The notes under the pieces were generated by a model. That model was not told the DNA's origin. It worked only from the letters and a program-made list of their open reading frames with translations, and searched no databases. A stretch of DNA of 64,000 nt from Candidatus Omnitrophota bacterium (GTDB lineage: Bacteria; Omnitrophota; Gorgyraeia; JABMRG01): the NCBI GenBank assembly GCA_030593065.1, contig JAUVHV010000006.1, positions 1 to 64,000 on the forward strand. Reading direction: 5' to 3'. Shown one piece after another: positions 10,063-18,489 of this stretch (its first letter is position 1; every line of letters starts with the position of its first letter). A program made the position numbers and the translations under genes.

Positions 10063-12482
10063 CTCTTATCAAACGTGAGATGGTTTTGAGAAAAACCGAC
10101 CTTTATATTTTTGATATTCCTGAAATTCCCTTTTATTATCTCTTCCGCTAAAGGGTCTTCTAAAAAACTCCGAATAGTCCGCTTTAAAGGACGTGCACCA
10201 TAAATAGGGTCAAAACCTTTTTCAATAATAAACGCCTTAGCTTCCTTTGTGAGCTCCAGGTTAATACCGTGTTCAGAGAGCCTCTTTATTACCCCTGTGG
10301 TCTCTATCTCGAGTATCTTTTCCAGTTGGTTCTTCGCAAGCATGTGAAAAACTATTGTATCATCAACCCTGTTTAAAAATTCCGGCTTAAAGACCTTCTT
10401 TGTTGCCTCTATCAGCCTCTCTTTGATATCCTCAAATGACTGGCCTTCATCCTTAGGCTTAAAACCGAGCGCACCCTGTTTTTTCCAGAGGTCAGCGCCT
10501 ATATTTGAAGTCATGATAATAATTGTATTTTTGAAATCGACTTTTCTGCCAAAGCTGTCTGTAAGCCTGCCTTCCTCAAATATCTGCAATAATAGATTAA
10601 ATACATCCGGATGAGCTTTTTCAATTTCATCAAAAAGGACCACGGAATAAGGCCTTCTCCTTACTTTTTCAGTAAGCTGTCCTCCTTCGTCATAACCGAC
10701 ATATCCCGGAGGAGCGCCCACAAGCCTTGACACATTGAACTTTTCCATATATTCAGACATATCAAGCTGTATCATAGCATCCTCATCACCAAACATAAAA
10801 TCTGCCAATACCTTTGCGAGCAACGTCTTTCCAACACCTGTTGGCCCTAAAAATATAAATGAACCAATAGGCCTGCGAGGATCCTTTAAACCTGCTCTTG
10901 ACCGTCTTACCGCATGCGCTATAGCCTTGATAGCTTCATCCTGTCCTATTACCCTCTCATGAAGCACTTCTTCCATCTTGAGAAGCCGCTCTGATTCACC
11001 CTCTTCCAGTCTTAATAACGGTATGCCGGTCCACTTTGATATTATATGCGCGATCTCATCAGAGCTAATCTCAGGTATCTGCTCCATGCTCTTCTCTTTC
11101 CACGCGTTACGCTGCTTTTCAAGTTCAATCTTCGTGTTTCTTTCCGTATCTCTGCACTTGGCAGCTTTTTCAAAATCCTGCGCTCTTACAGCGCTCTCTT
11201 TATCCTTACGGCATTCTTCTATATCTGCTTCAAGCTTTTTAAGATTTGGGGGTGCGGTCATTACGTTTAAGCGCGCACGCGAACCAGCTTCATCTATAAC
11301 ATCTATAGCCTTATCAGGTAAGAATCTATCTGATAGATATCTATCAGACATCTTTGCCGCGGCATCTATCGCTTCATCTGTAATCTTGATCTTATGATGA
11401 GACTCATATCTCTCCCTGAGCCCCTTAAGGATCGCGACTGTCTCATCAACACTGGGGGGCTCTACCATAATCGTTTGGAATCTTCTCTCCAGCGCGGCAT
11501 CCTTCTCAATGAATTTACGATACTCATCAAGCGTAGTAGCGCCGACACACTGTATCTCCCCTCTTGATAACGCGGGCTTTAATATATTAGCGGCATCTAT
11601 CGCTCCTTCGGCTCCACCCGCGCCAACCAATGTATGCAACTCATCTATAAAGACGATTATGTTTTCTGAACGTTTTATCTCATCCATAACTGTCTTTATT
11701 CTCTCCTCAAACTGTCCACGATACTTTGTTCCAGCTACCATAAGAGCCAGATCGAGAGCAATAACTCTTTTCCCTTTCAATGTCTCAGGTACGTCAGCGG
11801 CAATAATCTTCTGCGCAAGCCCTTCTACAATAGCTGTTTTACCTACTCCGGCTTCTCCTAAAAGCACGGGATTATTTTTTGTACGGCGGCTTAATATCTG
11901 TATAACACGCTCAATCTCATCTGCTCTTCCAATAACAGGGTCGAGTTTTCCATCTCTTGCTAATTGTGTAAGTTCTCTGCCAAAAGCATCGAGGGCAGGA
12001 GTCTTACTCTTCTCAGGGCCGATACTTGGCGCCTGGCCCGGAGTAACAGAACCTAAAAGAGCCATGATTTCATTTCGTACGCGTGCCAGATCCAGGCCTA
12101 AATTAAGTAACACCTGTGAAGCAACCCCCTCAGACTCCCTTATAAGGCCGAGTAAAAGATGTTCTGTACCTATATAATTATGCCCTAAATGACGCGCCTC
12201 ATCCATTGCAAGCTCGATAACCTTTTTTGCTTTTGGAGTAAAAGGTATATCTCCGGAAATTACGGTAGAAGGCCCTGTCTGGACAAGCTTCTCCACTTCA
12301 AGCCTTATCATATCAAGAGAAAGGCCTAAATTCTGCAATACAGCTGATGCTACCCCTTCTCCTTCTTTGACAAGCCCAAGAAGCAAGTGTTCAGTGCCGA
12401 TATGGTTATGGTTAAACCTCTTCGCCTCTTCTTTTGCCAGGATTACTACTTTTCTGGCTCTTTCTGTAAACCTGTTAAACAT
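10059..12482 (-). CDS. clpC: ATP-dependent Clp protease ATPase subunit ClpC
   Basis: 807 residues: two N-terminal Clp_N repeats (about 1-150), AAA domain 1 with Walker [10 protein letters not shown], a middle UVR-type coiled segment (about 420-455), AAA domain 2 with Walker [13 protein letters not shown], and a ClpB_D2-small C-terminal domain. It unfolds proteins for the ClpP protease. It follows mcsA and mcsB, the same ctsR-operon order as in Bacillus minus ctsR. In Bacillus, McsB marks substrates with phospho-arginine for ClpC. GAGGGGG lies upstream of the ATG. The final five residues overlap the next frame. Confidence 0.97.
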   Translation of the reverse strand: MFNRFTERARKVVILAKEEAKRFNHNHIGTEHLLLGLVKEGEGVASAVLQNLGLSLDMIRLEVEKLVQTGPSTVISGDIPFTPKAKKVIELAMDEARHLGHNYIGTEHLLLGLIRESEGVASQVLLNLGLDLARVRNEIMALLGSVTPGQAPSIGPEKSKTPALDAFGRELTQLARDGKLDPVIGRADEIERVIQILSRRTKNNPVLLGEAGVGKTAIVEGLAQKIIAADVPETLKGKRVIALDLALMVAGTKYRGQFEERIKTVMDEIKRSENIIVFIDELHTLVGAGGAEGAIDAANILKPALSRGEIQCVGATTLDEYRKFIEKDAALERRFQTIMVEPPSVDETVAILKGLRERYESHHKIKITDEAIDAAAKMSDRYLSDRFLPDKAIDVIDEAGSRARLNVMTAPPNLKKLEADIEECRKDKESAVRAQDFEKAAKCRDTERNTKIELEKQRNAWKEKSMEQIPEISSDEIAHIISKWTGIPLLRLEEGESERLLKMEEVLHERVIGQDEAIKAIAHAVRRSRAGLKDPRRPIGSFIFLGPTGVGKTLLAKVLADFMFGDEDAMIQLDMSEYMEKFNVSRLVGAPPGYVGYDEGGQLTEKVRRRPYSVVLFDEIEKAHPDVFNLLLQIFEEGRLTDSFGRKVDFKNTIIIMTSNIGADLWKKQGALGFKPKDEGQSFEDIKERLIEATKKVFKPEFLNRVDDTIVFHMLAKNQLEKILEIETTGVIKRLSEHGINLELTKEAKAFIIEKGFDPIYGARPLKRTIRSFLEDPLAEEIIKGNFRNIKNIKVGFSQNHLTFDKS

Positions 12483-12495
12483 TATTGTTACCCCC

Positions 12496-13542
12496 TCATT
12501 TTAATTTTTCACGTATAAGCTCTGCTCTTTTAATATCTCTTTCTGAAGAAGACAATTCTACGCAAGCCTGCTTCTGGAGATGAGCCGGTTGTATAAGCAT
12601 GAGCAACTCGTTAAGTTTATGTATATCAAGCTTTTTGACTACACCAAGGCCTATGCCAAGCCTCACAAGTGATAATAGATCAATAGTTTCACTGCTTGTA
12701 ATAATATGTGCCGCTTCAAGCGTTGCGCAAGCCCTCGATATTTTATCTTCAATGATATCTTTTTTTCTCACCTTTAAAAAACGCCTTGATCCTCTTTCCT
12801 GAGACACGATCTGTCTTATAATTCTGGTCAGATTGTCAATAATCTCTTCTTCGCCCCTGCCCATAGTAACCTGATTTGATATCTGGAAAAAATTACCTGC
12901 TGCTGCGGTACCTTCTCCAAAAAATCCACGCACTGTAAGCCCTAACTTAGAGAGATCATTGATTAAATTGTTTATCTGGCTTGTAATCACTATCGCGGGA
13001 AGATGCATCATTACAGAGGCCCTTAAACCTGTTCCGGTATTTGTTGGACATGCTGTAAGATAGCCCCATTCATCAGAATAAGCAAATTTAAGTTTTTTCT
13101 CAAGGCTGTTCTCGATACTTGTCATTATCTTCCATGCATCGTTAAGAACCAGGCCTGATTGTATAACCTGCAGCCTTAGATGGTCTTCCTCGTTTACCAT
13201 AATACTGACTATCTCCCTGTTACCTATAAAGACAGTCTTGTATTTTGTATTCACCGCGTGTTCCCGGCTTATAAGGTGCCTCTCTATAAGAAACTGGCTG
13301 TTAAGCAGGCTTAAACTTGCCATATCGACATAAAGAGAATCTTTCATATAATTATCCGAAAATATAGCCTGCTTAGAGATCTTCATTACTCTCTCTTTTG
13401 TCTCTGGATCTGACCAGTCAACAAACTTCAACCCATTGATATTTCTAGCCAGCCTGATCCTGCTTGATATAACTATATCTGATTCAGCACCAGTTCCTTT
13501 AAGCCATTCACTTGTCTGATTGATTAGATCATTAAATTTCAT
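12496..13542 (-). CDS. mcsB: Protein-arginine kinase McsB
   Basis: 348 residues of the ATP:guanido phosphotransferase family. [10 protein letters not shown] (about residue 26), the [20 protein letters not shown] segment and [20 protein letters not shown] match McsB, which phosphorylates arginines in proteins to target them to ClpCP. Its start overlaps the mcsA stop as ATGA. No separate guanidino substrate gene is present, and the context with mcsA and clpC favours the protein kinase over a creatine- or arginine-kinase role. Confidence 0.95.
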   Translation of the reverse strand: MKFNDLINQTSEWLKGTGAESDIVISSRIRLARNINGLKFVDWSDPETKERVMKISKQAIFSDNYMKDSLYVDMASLSLLNSQFLIERHLISREHAVNTKYKTVFIGNREIVSIMVNEEDHLRLQVIQSGLVLNDAWKIMTSIENSLEKKLKFAYSDEWGYLTACPTNTGTGLRASVMMHLPAIVITSQINNLINDLSKLGLTVRGFFGEGTAAAGNFFQISNQVTMGRGEEEIIDNLTRIIRQIVSQERGSRRFLKVRKKDIIEDKISRACATLEAAHIITSSETIDLLSLVRLGIGLGVVKKLDIHKLNELLMLIQPAHLQKQACVELSSSERDIKRAELIREKLK

Positions 13543-14087
13543 CTTAATTTATCCGGGGAATTACGCTTATCTTCAAAGGCTCTTATCTTATCGCGTAAAA
13601 CCGCTGCCTCTTCAAATTCTTCCAGCTCAATAACTTTGGCCAGGCGAGCCTTCAATTCCTGCAAATTATCTTTATTTATATCAGGTTTAGGCACATCTTT
13701 GATTATCACAGGTTTAAGAGCAGATGGTTTTTTAGGCTCTTTACCCGCACGATATGATACACCGTGGATCTTTTTGAACAAAGGGTAGAGAGCCCTTTTG
13801 AACGCTTCATAACAACCGGCACAACCAAACCGTCCCATTTTTTTAAAATTATTATAACTCATACCGCAACTTGGGCATTTTATATTGATACGCTTCTTTT
13901 TAGGGATCATATCATGAGGAAGATCCACCAGGCCTGAAAGCAGGTCGGCTATGCCAAAATGCTGCTGCATCTGAGCGCCTTTTGCCTCTGCGCATTCCTC
14001 ACAGATATGGAGCTCGCTCACTTCATCATTTATCACTTCTGTAAGATGAACCGTAGCTTCTCTCTTTTTACATATTTCACATAACAT
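13539..14087 (-). CDS. mcsA: McsA, zinc-binding activator of McsB
   Basis: 182 residues. Paired CxxC motifs (CEIC at residue 3, CEEC about 28, CPSC about 76, CAGC about 94) would bind zinc, and a C-terminal UVR motif (LKARLAKVIELEEFEEAAVL) matches that of UvrB and ClpC. In Gram-positives McsA activates the arginine kinase McsB. AAAAGGAAG precedes the ATG. The 5' leader contains one copy of a dispersed 32-bp repeat (14103-14134). Confidence 0.93.
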   Translation of the reverse strand: MLCEICKKREATVHLTEVINDEVSELHICEECAEAKGAQMQQHFGIADLLSGLVDLPHDMIPKKKRINIKCPSCGMSYNNFKKMGRFGCAGCYEAFKRALYPLFKKIHGVSYRAGKEPKKPSALKPVIIKDVPKPDINKDNLQELKARLAKVIELEEFEEAAVLRDKIRAFEDKRNSPDKLR

Positions 14088-14102
14088 AATAGCTTCCTTT
14101 TA

Positions 14103-14134
14103 AGGGGTCAGGTCTTAACATCGTGACTTAACTC
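14103..14134. repeat. Dispersed 32-bp repeat, copy A (REP-like)
   Basis: AGGGGTCAGGTCTTAACAT continues as CGTGACTTAACTC. It differs at one position from copy C (52736-52767) and more from copy B (22021-22052). In this copy it supplies the TAA stop of ilvE and fills the ilvE-mcsA gap. The AGGGGTCAGG start also occurs in the palindrome inside the RAYT transposase gene (23442-23451), so mobilisation by such a transposase is possible; that is inference. Confidence 0.7.
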
Positions 14135-15006
14135 AGTTTTGTTCCACAGGTTTTTGTGAGTTCCTTAAACTCCTGAAGAAATATAGCCGTTGTTTTTCCC
14201 GGTAAGCCGGTGCCAACCTTTTTTCCATCAACTTTTACAACAGGTATAAGCTCTGCCGCGGTACCTGTTAAAAAACATTCATCTGCCGTATATATCCTGT
14301 TACGCTTAAAAGGCACCTGCGTCAGCTTGATCTTCTTTTTCTTAGCTATGCCGATTACCATCTCACGTGTTACACCCATCAGTATGCCAACAGACGCCGG
14401 AGGTGTATAGACCACATTATTTTTTACTATAAATATATTATCGCCTGTACACTCTGTCACATAACCTTTGGTGTTTAGCATAATAGCTTCTTCGTGCCCA
14501 CCATTCACAGCTTCTATCTTTGCCAGAATATTATTAAGATAATTTAAGGATTTTATACCAGGATGCAATGTCTCTATGGGATTCTGTTGTGTACGAGCGG
14601 TAATTATGCTCAACCCCGCATCGTAAAACTTACGCGGGTATAACATGATCTTATCAGCTATAATAATAACACGCGCGTTGCCCTTGCATTTGCGCGGATC
14701 CAGGCCAAGATCGCCCTCGCCTCGTGTAACTATAAGCCTCACATACCCGTCTACAAGTCTGTTCTTTTTTAACGCGGCGCATACTGCCTTTATCATTTCT
14801 TTCCTGGTAATAGGAATTTTTAGCGTAATCGCAGCCGCAGATTTATATAGGCGGTCAATATGTTTCTCTAAGCAGAATACCAGCCTGTTGTACGAACGTA
14901 TCCCCTCAAAGACTCCATCACCATATAAAAGCCCGTGATCAAGTACAGAGACCTTAGCGTCTTTTTTATTATAAAACTTACCATCAATATATATCTTTAA
15001 TGGCAT
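14128..15006 (-). CDS. ilvE: Branched-chain amino acid aminotransferase (fold-type IV PLP enzyme)
   Basis: 292 residues. VLDHGLLYGDGVFEGIRSYN near residue 21, YVRLIVTRGEGDLGLDPR, the PLP-lysine segment GIKSLNYLNNILAKIEA, and VTECTGDNIFIVKN are typical of IlvE; D-amino acid aminotransferase and aminodeoxychorismate lyase share the fold, but EGIRSYN and the Arg pattern favour IlvE. It would make valine, leucine and isoleucine from their keto acids. GGGAG precedes the ATG by 7 nt. The stop codon lies in a dispersed repeat. Confidence 0.88.
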   Translation of the reverse strand: MPLKIYIDGKFYNKKDAKVSVLDHGLLYGDGVFEGIRSYNRLVFCLEKHIDRLYKSAAAITLKIPITRKEMIKAVCAALKKNRLVDGYVRLIVTRGEGDLGLDPRKCKGNARVIIIADKIMLYPRKFYDAGLSIITARTQQNPIETLHPGIKSLNYLNNILAKIEAVNGGHEEAIMLNTKGYVTECTGDNIFIVKNNVVYTPPASVGILMGVTREMVIGIAKKKKIKLTQVPFKRNRIYTADECFLTGTAAELIPVVKVDGKKVGTGLPGKTTAIFLQEFKELTKTCGTKLS

Positions 15007-15016
15007 AGCATTCTCC

Positions 15017-15691
15017 CTATTTTATCTTTCCATCCTCAATATGCAGAATGCGGTCAGCGAAACCTGCCACTTTCTCATTATGTGTAACTATCAAAAAAGT
15101 CTGTTTCATCTTTTTGTTCAAATCCCTTATAAGCTTTAATATAATCCCTGTGTTTTCTGAATCAAGATTTCCCGTGGGTTCATCGCAAAATACTACATCA
15201 GGATCATTTATCAAAGCTCTGGCAATAGCTACTCTTTGAGCCTCTCCGCCAGATAACTGTGAAGGTTTATGATCCGCCCTTCTCTTTATCTTGACACGTT
15301 CAAGCAGGGTTTTTGCTTTATCTGAAAAATTATTTATCCGGTCGCCGCGCTTTCGGTTAATCATCGCGGGCATCATGATATTTTCAAGCGCGCTGAATTC
15401 AGGCAACAGATAATAGAACTGAAAAACAAAACCTATTCTCCTGTTCCTTATAAACGATCTCTTGCTATCTGAAAGGCTGTAAAGATCTATACCATCAAAG
15501 ACAACACTACCTTTGTGCGGCCTGTCCAGGCCCGCAAGTATATGCAGTAATGTTGATTTACCTGCCCCGGAAGGGCCTACTATAGCTACTATCTCACTCT
15601 TTTTTATTGAAAGCCCTATCCCCTTTAACACCTCAAAACTTTTATTGCCGTTTACATATCTCTTACATATATTATCCGCTCTTAACAACAT
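15017..15691 (-). CDS. lolD: Lipoprotein-releasing system ATPase LolD
   Basis: 224-residue ABC ATPase: Walker A GPSGAGKSTLLH, signature LSGGEAQRVAIARAL, Walker B VVFCDEPTGNLD, switch His in IVTHN. The NLD of Walker B and the adjacent LolC/E-type permease point to LolD, which powers the release of outer-membrane lipoproteins from the inner membrane; MacB-type exporters share the signature. Its ATG follows the permease stop directly. Confidence 0.9.
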   Translation of the reverse strand: MLLRADNICKRYVNGNKSFEVLKGIGLSIKKSEIVAIVGPSGAGKSTLLHILAGLDRPHKGSVVFDGIDLYSLSDSKRSFIRNRRIGFVFQFYYLLPEFSALENIMMPAMINRKRGDRINNFSDKAKTLLERVKIKRRADHKPSQLSGGEAQRVAIARALINDPDVVFCDEPTGNLDSENTGIILKLIRDLNKKMKQTFLIVTHNEKVAGFADRILHIEDGKIK

Positions 15692-16882
15692 CTACTCATA
15701 CCTCAACGCGTCTACGGGATCAAGCCGGGCTGCCTGATATGCCGGATATATTGACGCTATGAAACTTATAAGAAACGCCACTATGACAATTGAAACTGAA
15801 TCCGCGATATCTATTTTTATTGGGAGATAATTTATACCATAATATATATTTTTAGGCAATATCGAAAACCGGAATTTATCAAGCAACAGAGACAACCCTA
15901 TGCCAACCATGGCTCCTGATATTACGCCTATGAGCCCTATAATAATCCCCTGAAAAGAGAATATTACCATTATTCTGTTTCTCGTTGTGCCAATCGCCTT
16001 TAAGATACCGATATCCTTTCTCTTCTCAGTAACCATCACTGTAAGGGTACTGACAATATTCAAAGCCGCAACTATAACAATAAGCGTCAATATTATAAAC
16101 ATTGCCAATTTCTCAAGCCTTAACGCTGAAAAGAGATTTCGGTTAAGATCCATCCATGTCCTTACAGAATACGAGACAGGAAGCATCTCTTTAAGTTTTT
16201 CCTTTACAACAACTGCGATACCACTATCATTGAGTTCAACGCCAATGCCATTAGCGCGCGTTTCGGTGCCGAATATAGCCGAGGCTGTCTCAAGGTTTAC
16301 ATACGCGAGATTAAGATCATACTCATACATTCCGGAATTGAATATCCCTGAAACCTTAAATTTTTTAGGCCTTGCCACTACAGAGGTTATCAACTCCAGC
16401 TCGTCTCCTATAAAAGCGCCTAAGGTGATTGAAAGCTCATTACCAATTATGATATCCTCTTTACCGAGCTTAACGCTGCCTGTATATATATGAGCCCTTA
16501 TTTTCGATATATCTGTAGAATTGTTTAAATCCACGCTCCGTACCATAACCCCCTGGGCTCTTGTACGAAACTTGAGTACCCCCTGGCCCCATATAAACGG
16601 GTAAGAACCTTTAACATCAGCTAAACCATCTATCTTTTCAATGAGCTGTTTATACTGCTCCGGAGCGATGCCGTCTTGCTTTCCGATCATAATATAGGGG
16701 CTCTGGCCGATAATCCTTTTCTCAAGCTCATTGCCAAAACCATTCATTACCGCGAGAACTATTATAAGAGAGGCTACTCCTACTGTTATGCCCAATATCG
16801 ACACAAACCCCATAAAAGATATAAGGTGTTTTCTTTTTTTTGAAAAAAGGTACCTTAGGGCTATTGTTATCTCGTATCTCAT
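15692..16882 (-). CDS. lolC: Lipoprotein-releasing system permease LolC/LolE-type
   Basis: 396 residues: one membrane helix at about 22-44, a large periplasmic MacB-type domain, then three C-terminal helices with the FtsX family segment (KRKDIGILKAIGTTRNRIMV). FGNELEKRIIGQSPYI resembles the LolC/E start of the periplasmic domain. There is only one such permease here, as in bacteria using a single LolCE-like (LolF) subunit. The start overlaps the lysS stop as ATGA. A predicted lipoprotein at 30955-32073 is one possible client. Confidence 0.88.
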   Translation of the reverse strand: MRYEITIALRYLFSKKRKHLISFMGFVSILGITVGVASLIIVLAVMNGFGNELEKRIIGQSPYIMIGKQDGIAPEQYKQLIEKIDGLADVKGSYPFIWGQGVLKFRTRAQGVMVRSVDLNNSTDISKIRAHIYTGSVKLGKEDIIIGNELSITLGAFIGDELELITSVVARPKKFKVSGIFNSGMYEYDLNLAYVNLETASAIFGTETRANGIGVELNDSGIAVVVKEKLKEMLPVSYSVRTWMDLNRNLFSALRLEKLAMFIILTLIVIVAALNIVSTLTVMVTEKRKDIGILKAIGTTRNRIMVIFSFQGIIIGLIGVISGAMVGIGLSLLLDKFRFSILPKNIYYGINYLPIKIDIADSVSIVIVAFLISFIASIYPAYQAARLDPVDALRYE

Positions 16883-18327
16883 GATTTAAGTTGTGGAAAA
16901 AGTATTACATCGCGTATAGATTCCTGACCAGTAAGAATCATAACTAATCTATCGATACCAATACCCAATCCCGCGGTAGGCGGCATACCATGCTCTAAGG
17001 CGCGGATATAATCAGAATCAATAACATCCGTGGTATCCTTATCAAACTCAAGCTGCATCTTGAACCTTTTTTCCTGCTCTATCGGGTCATTAAGCTCGGA
17101 ATAGGCATTCGCGATCTCCATCCCGCCCATATAAAGTTCGAACCTTTCGGAAATAGCGGAATTATTATCACAGGTTTTCGCTAAGGGGCAAAGTTCTGTA
17201 AAATAGTCTGTAACAAACACTGGTTTTCCTTTATCAGACTTTGGTTCTATAATATCCGCCACTATATTAATAAGTTTAGTCTTGCTCAATTTATTGCCTT
17301 CGAGTTTTATGCCTTTCTGCTCAAGCTTCGCTGCCCATTTATCAGCGTCGTCTTTTGTGGAAATACCGTAAAGCTCCTTCATCATATCAGCAAAAGATAC
17401 TCTTTCCCATGGAGGCTCTAAATCTATGCTCTTGCCCTTATATTCTATAATAGTTTTACCGATTATCTCCTTAGCAAGCCCGCAGACAAGTTCTTCTGTC
17501 AAATTCATAAGATCGTTATAATCAGAATACGCAGTATAGGCCTCCAGCATAGTAAATTCGGGATTATGCCTTGGAGATACGCCCTCATTCCTGAATGACT
17601 TATTTATCTCATAGACCTTTTCAATGCCTCCGACAAGCAATCTCTTAAGATAGAGTTCAGGGGCTATTCTCAGATAAAGGTCTTTATCATAAACATTATG
17701 ATGAGTCTTGAAAGGCTTTCCAGCGGCACCTCCCGCTATAGGCTGAAGCATGGGCGTTTCAACCTCGATATAACCCCTCTCATCAAAAAATCTCCTTATG
17801 CTGCTTATAATCCTGCTTCTTGTTATGAATACCTCTTTTGCCTCATCATTTGATATAAGGTCAAGATATCGCTGCCTATAACGAATCTCAATATCTTTTA
17901 AGCCGTGCCATTTCTCAGGTAAAGGCCGCATAGATTTAGCAAGCATAATAAATGAAGTTACTCTTACAGTTGTCTCTCCGGTTCTTGTCTTAAAAAGCTC
18001 ACCTTCAGCGCCTATTATATCCCCTATATCTAGCAACTCTTTTAATGCCCAGGCCTCTTCGCTCACATTATCCTTTTTGATATACAGCTGCATCTTTGCA
18101 GTATGATCTTTGATATCGCAAAAGAGGCTCTTTCCATGCTCTCTTAAATTCATAAGCCTGCCGGCAACTTTTATAAGGCCGCTCTCTTTGTTATCACCTT
18201 TTTCAAAATCAGACTTGAGATTTAAGAGTGTATTGGATTTTTCAAACCGGCTGCCAAATGGCTTTGCCCCTCTCGCCTTTAAAGCTTTCGCTTTATCGCG
18301 CCTAATATTCAATATATCTTCAGACAT
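16879..18327 (-). CDS. lysS: Lysyl-tRNA synthetase, class II
   Basis: 482 residues from the ATG at 18327, chosen because GGAAAGGG lies 8-15 nt before it; an upstream ATG at 18348 has no ribosome site. It has an N-terminal OB-fold anticodon domain (about 50-150), motif 2 (YEINKSFRNEGVSPRHNPEF), and motif 3 (PPTAGLGIGIDRLVMIL). It charges tRNA-Lys. It is the first gene of the long minus-strand run, with a consensus promoter about 30 nt upstream. Confidence 0.97.
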   Translation of the reverse strand: MSEDILNIRRDKAKALKARGAKPFGSRFEKSNTLLNLKSDFEKGDNKESGLIKVAGRLMNLREHGKSLFCDIKDHTAKMQLYIKKDNVSEEAWALKELLDIGDIIGAEGELFKTRTGETTVRVTSFIMLAKSMRPLPEKWHGLKDIEIRYRQRYLDLISNDEAKEVFITRSRIISSIRRFFDERGYIEVETPMLQPIAGGAAGKPFKTHHNVYDKDLYLRIAPELYLKRLLVGGIEKVYEINKSFRNEGVSPRHNPEFTMLEAYTAYSDYNDLMNLTEELVCGLAKEIIGKTIIEYKGKSIDLEPPWERVSFADMMKELYGISTKDDADKWAAKLEQKGIKLEGNKLSKTKLINIVADIIEPKSDKGKPVFVTDYFTELCPLAKTCDNNSAISERFELYMGGMEIANAYSELNDPIEQEKRFKMQLEFDKDTTDVIDSDYIRALEHGMPPTAGLGIGIDRLVMILTGQESIRDVILFPQLKS

Positions 18328-18362
18328 TATATAACCCTTTCCACTCATATATTAATCTAATT

Positions 18363-18391
18363 ATTATATATAAACTATATAACTATGTCAA
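18363..18391 (-). promoter_or_regulatory. Consensus sigma-70 promoter for lysS run
   Basis: On the minus strand TTGACA (18386-18391) is followed by 17 nt and TATAAT (18363-18368), a perfect match. The expected start near 18356 gives a leader of about 30 nt containing the lysS ribosome site. Confidence 0.85.
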
Positions 18392-18453
18392 TTAGAAAAG
18401 GGACTTTCTGGCAGTGAGCAGAGCAGGCATCTTAATATTGAATATTTATTATC

Positions 18454-18482
18454 TTGTAAAACAGGCTGATACTTCTTATAAT
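18454..18482 (+). promoter_or_regulatory. Promoter of AsmA-like gene, predicted leaderless
   Basis: TTGTAA (18454-18459), 17 nt, then TATAAT (18477-18482). The ATG at 18490 is 8 nt after the -10 box, where transcription itself should begin, and no ribosome site is visible. It faces away from the lysS promoter. Confidence 0.75.
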
Positions 18483-18489
18483 ATAAGCC

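Noticed and set aside
11509-12177. 222-residue open frame on the plus strand opposite clpC
   Set aside because: It is antisense to strongly conserved clpC motifs and has no ribosome site; composition reflects the complement.
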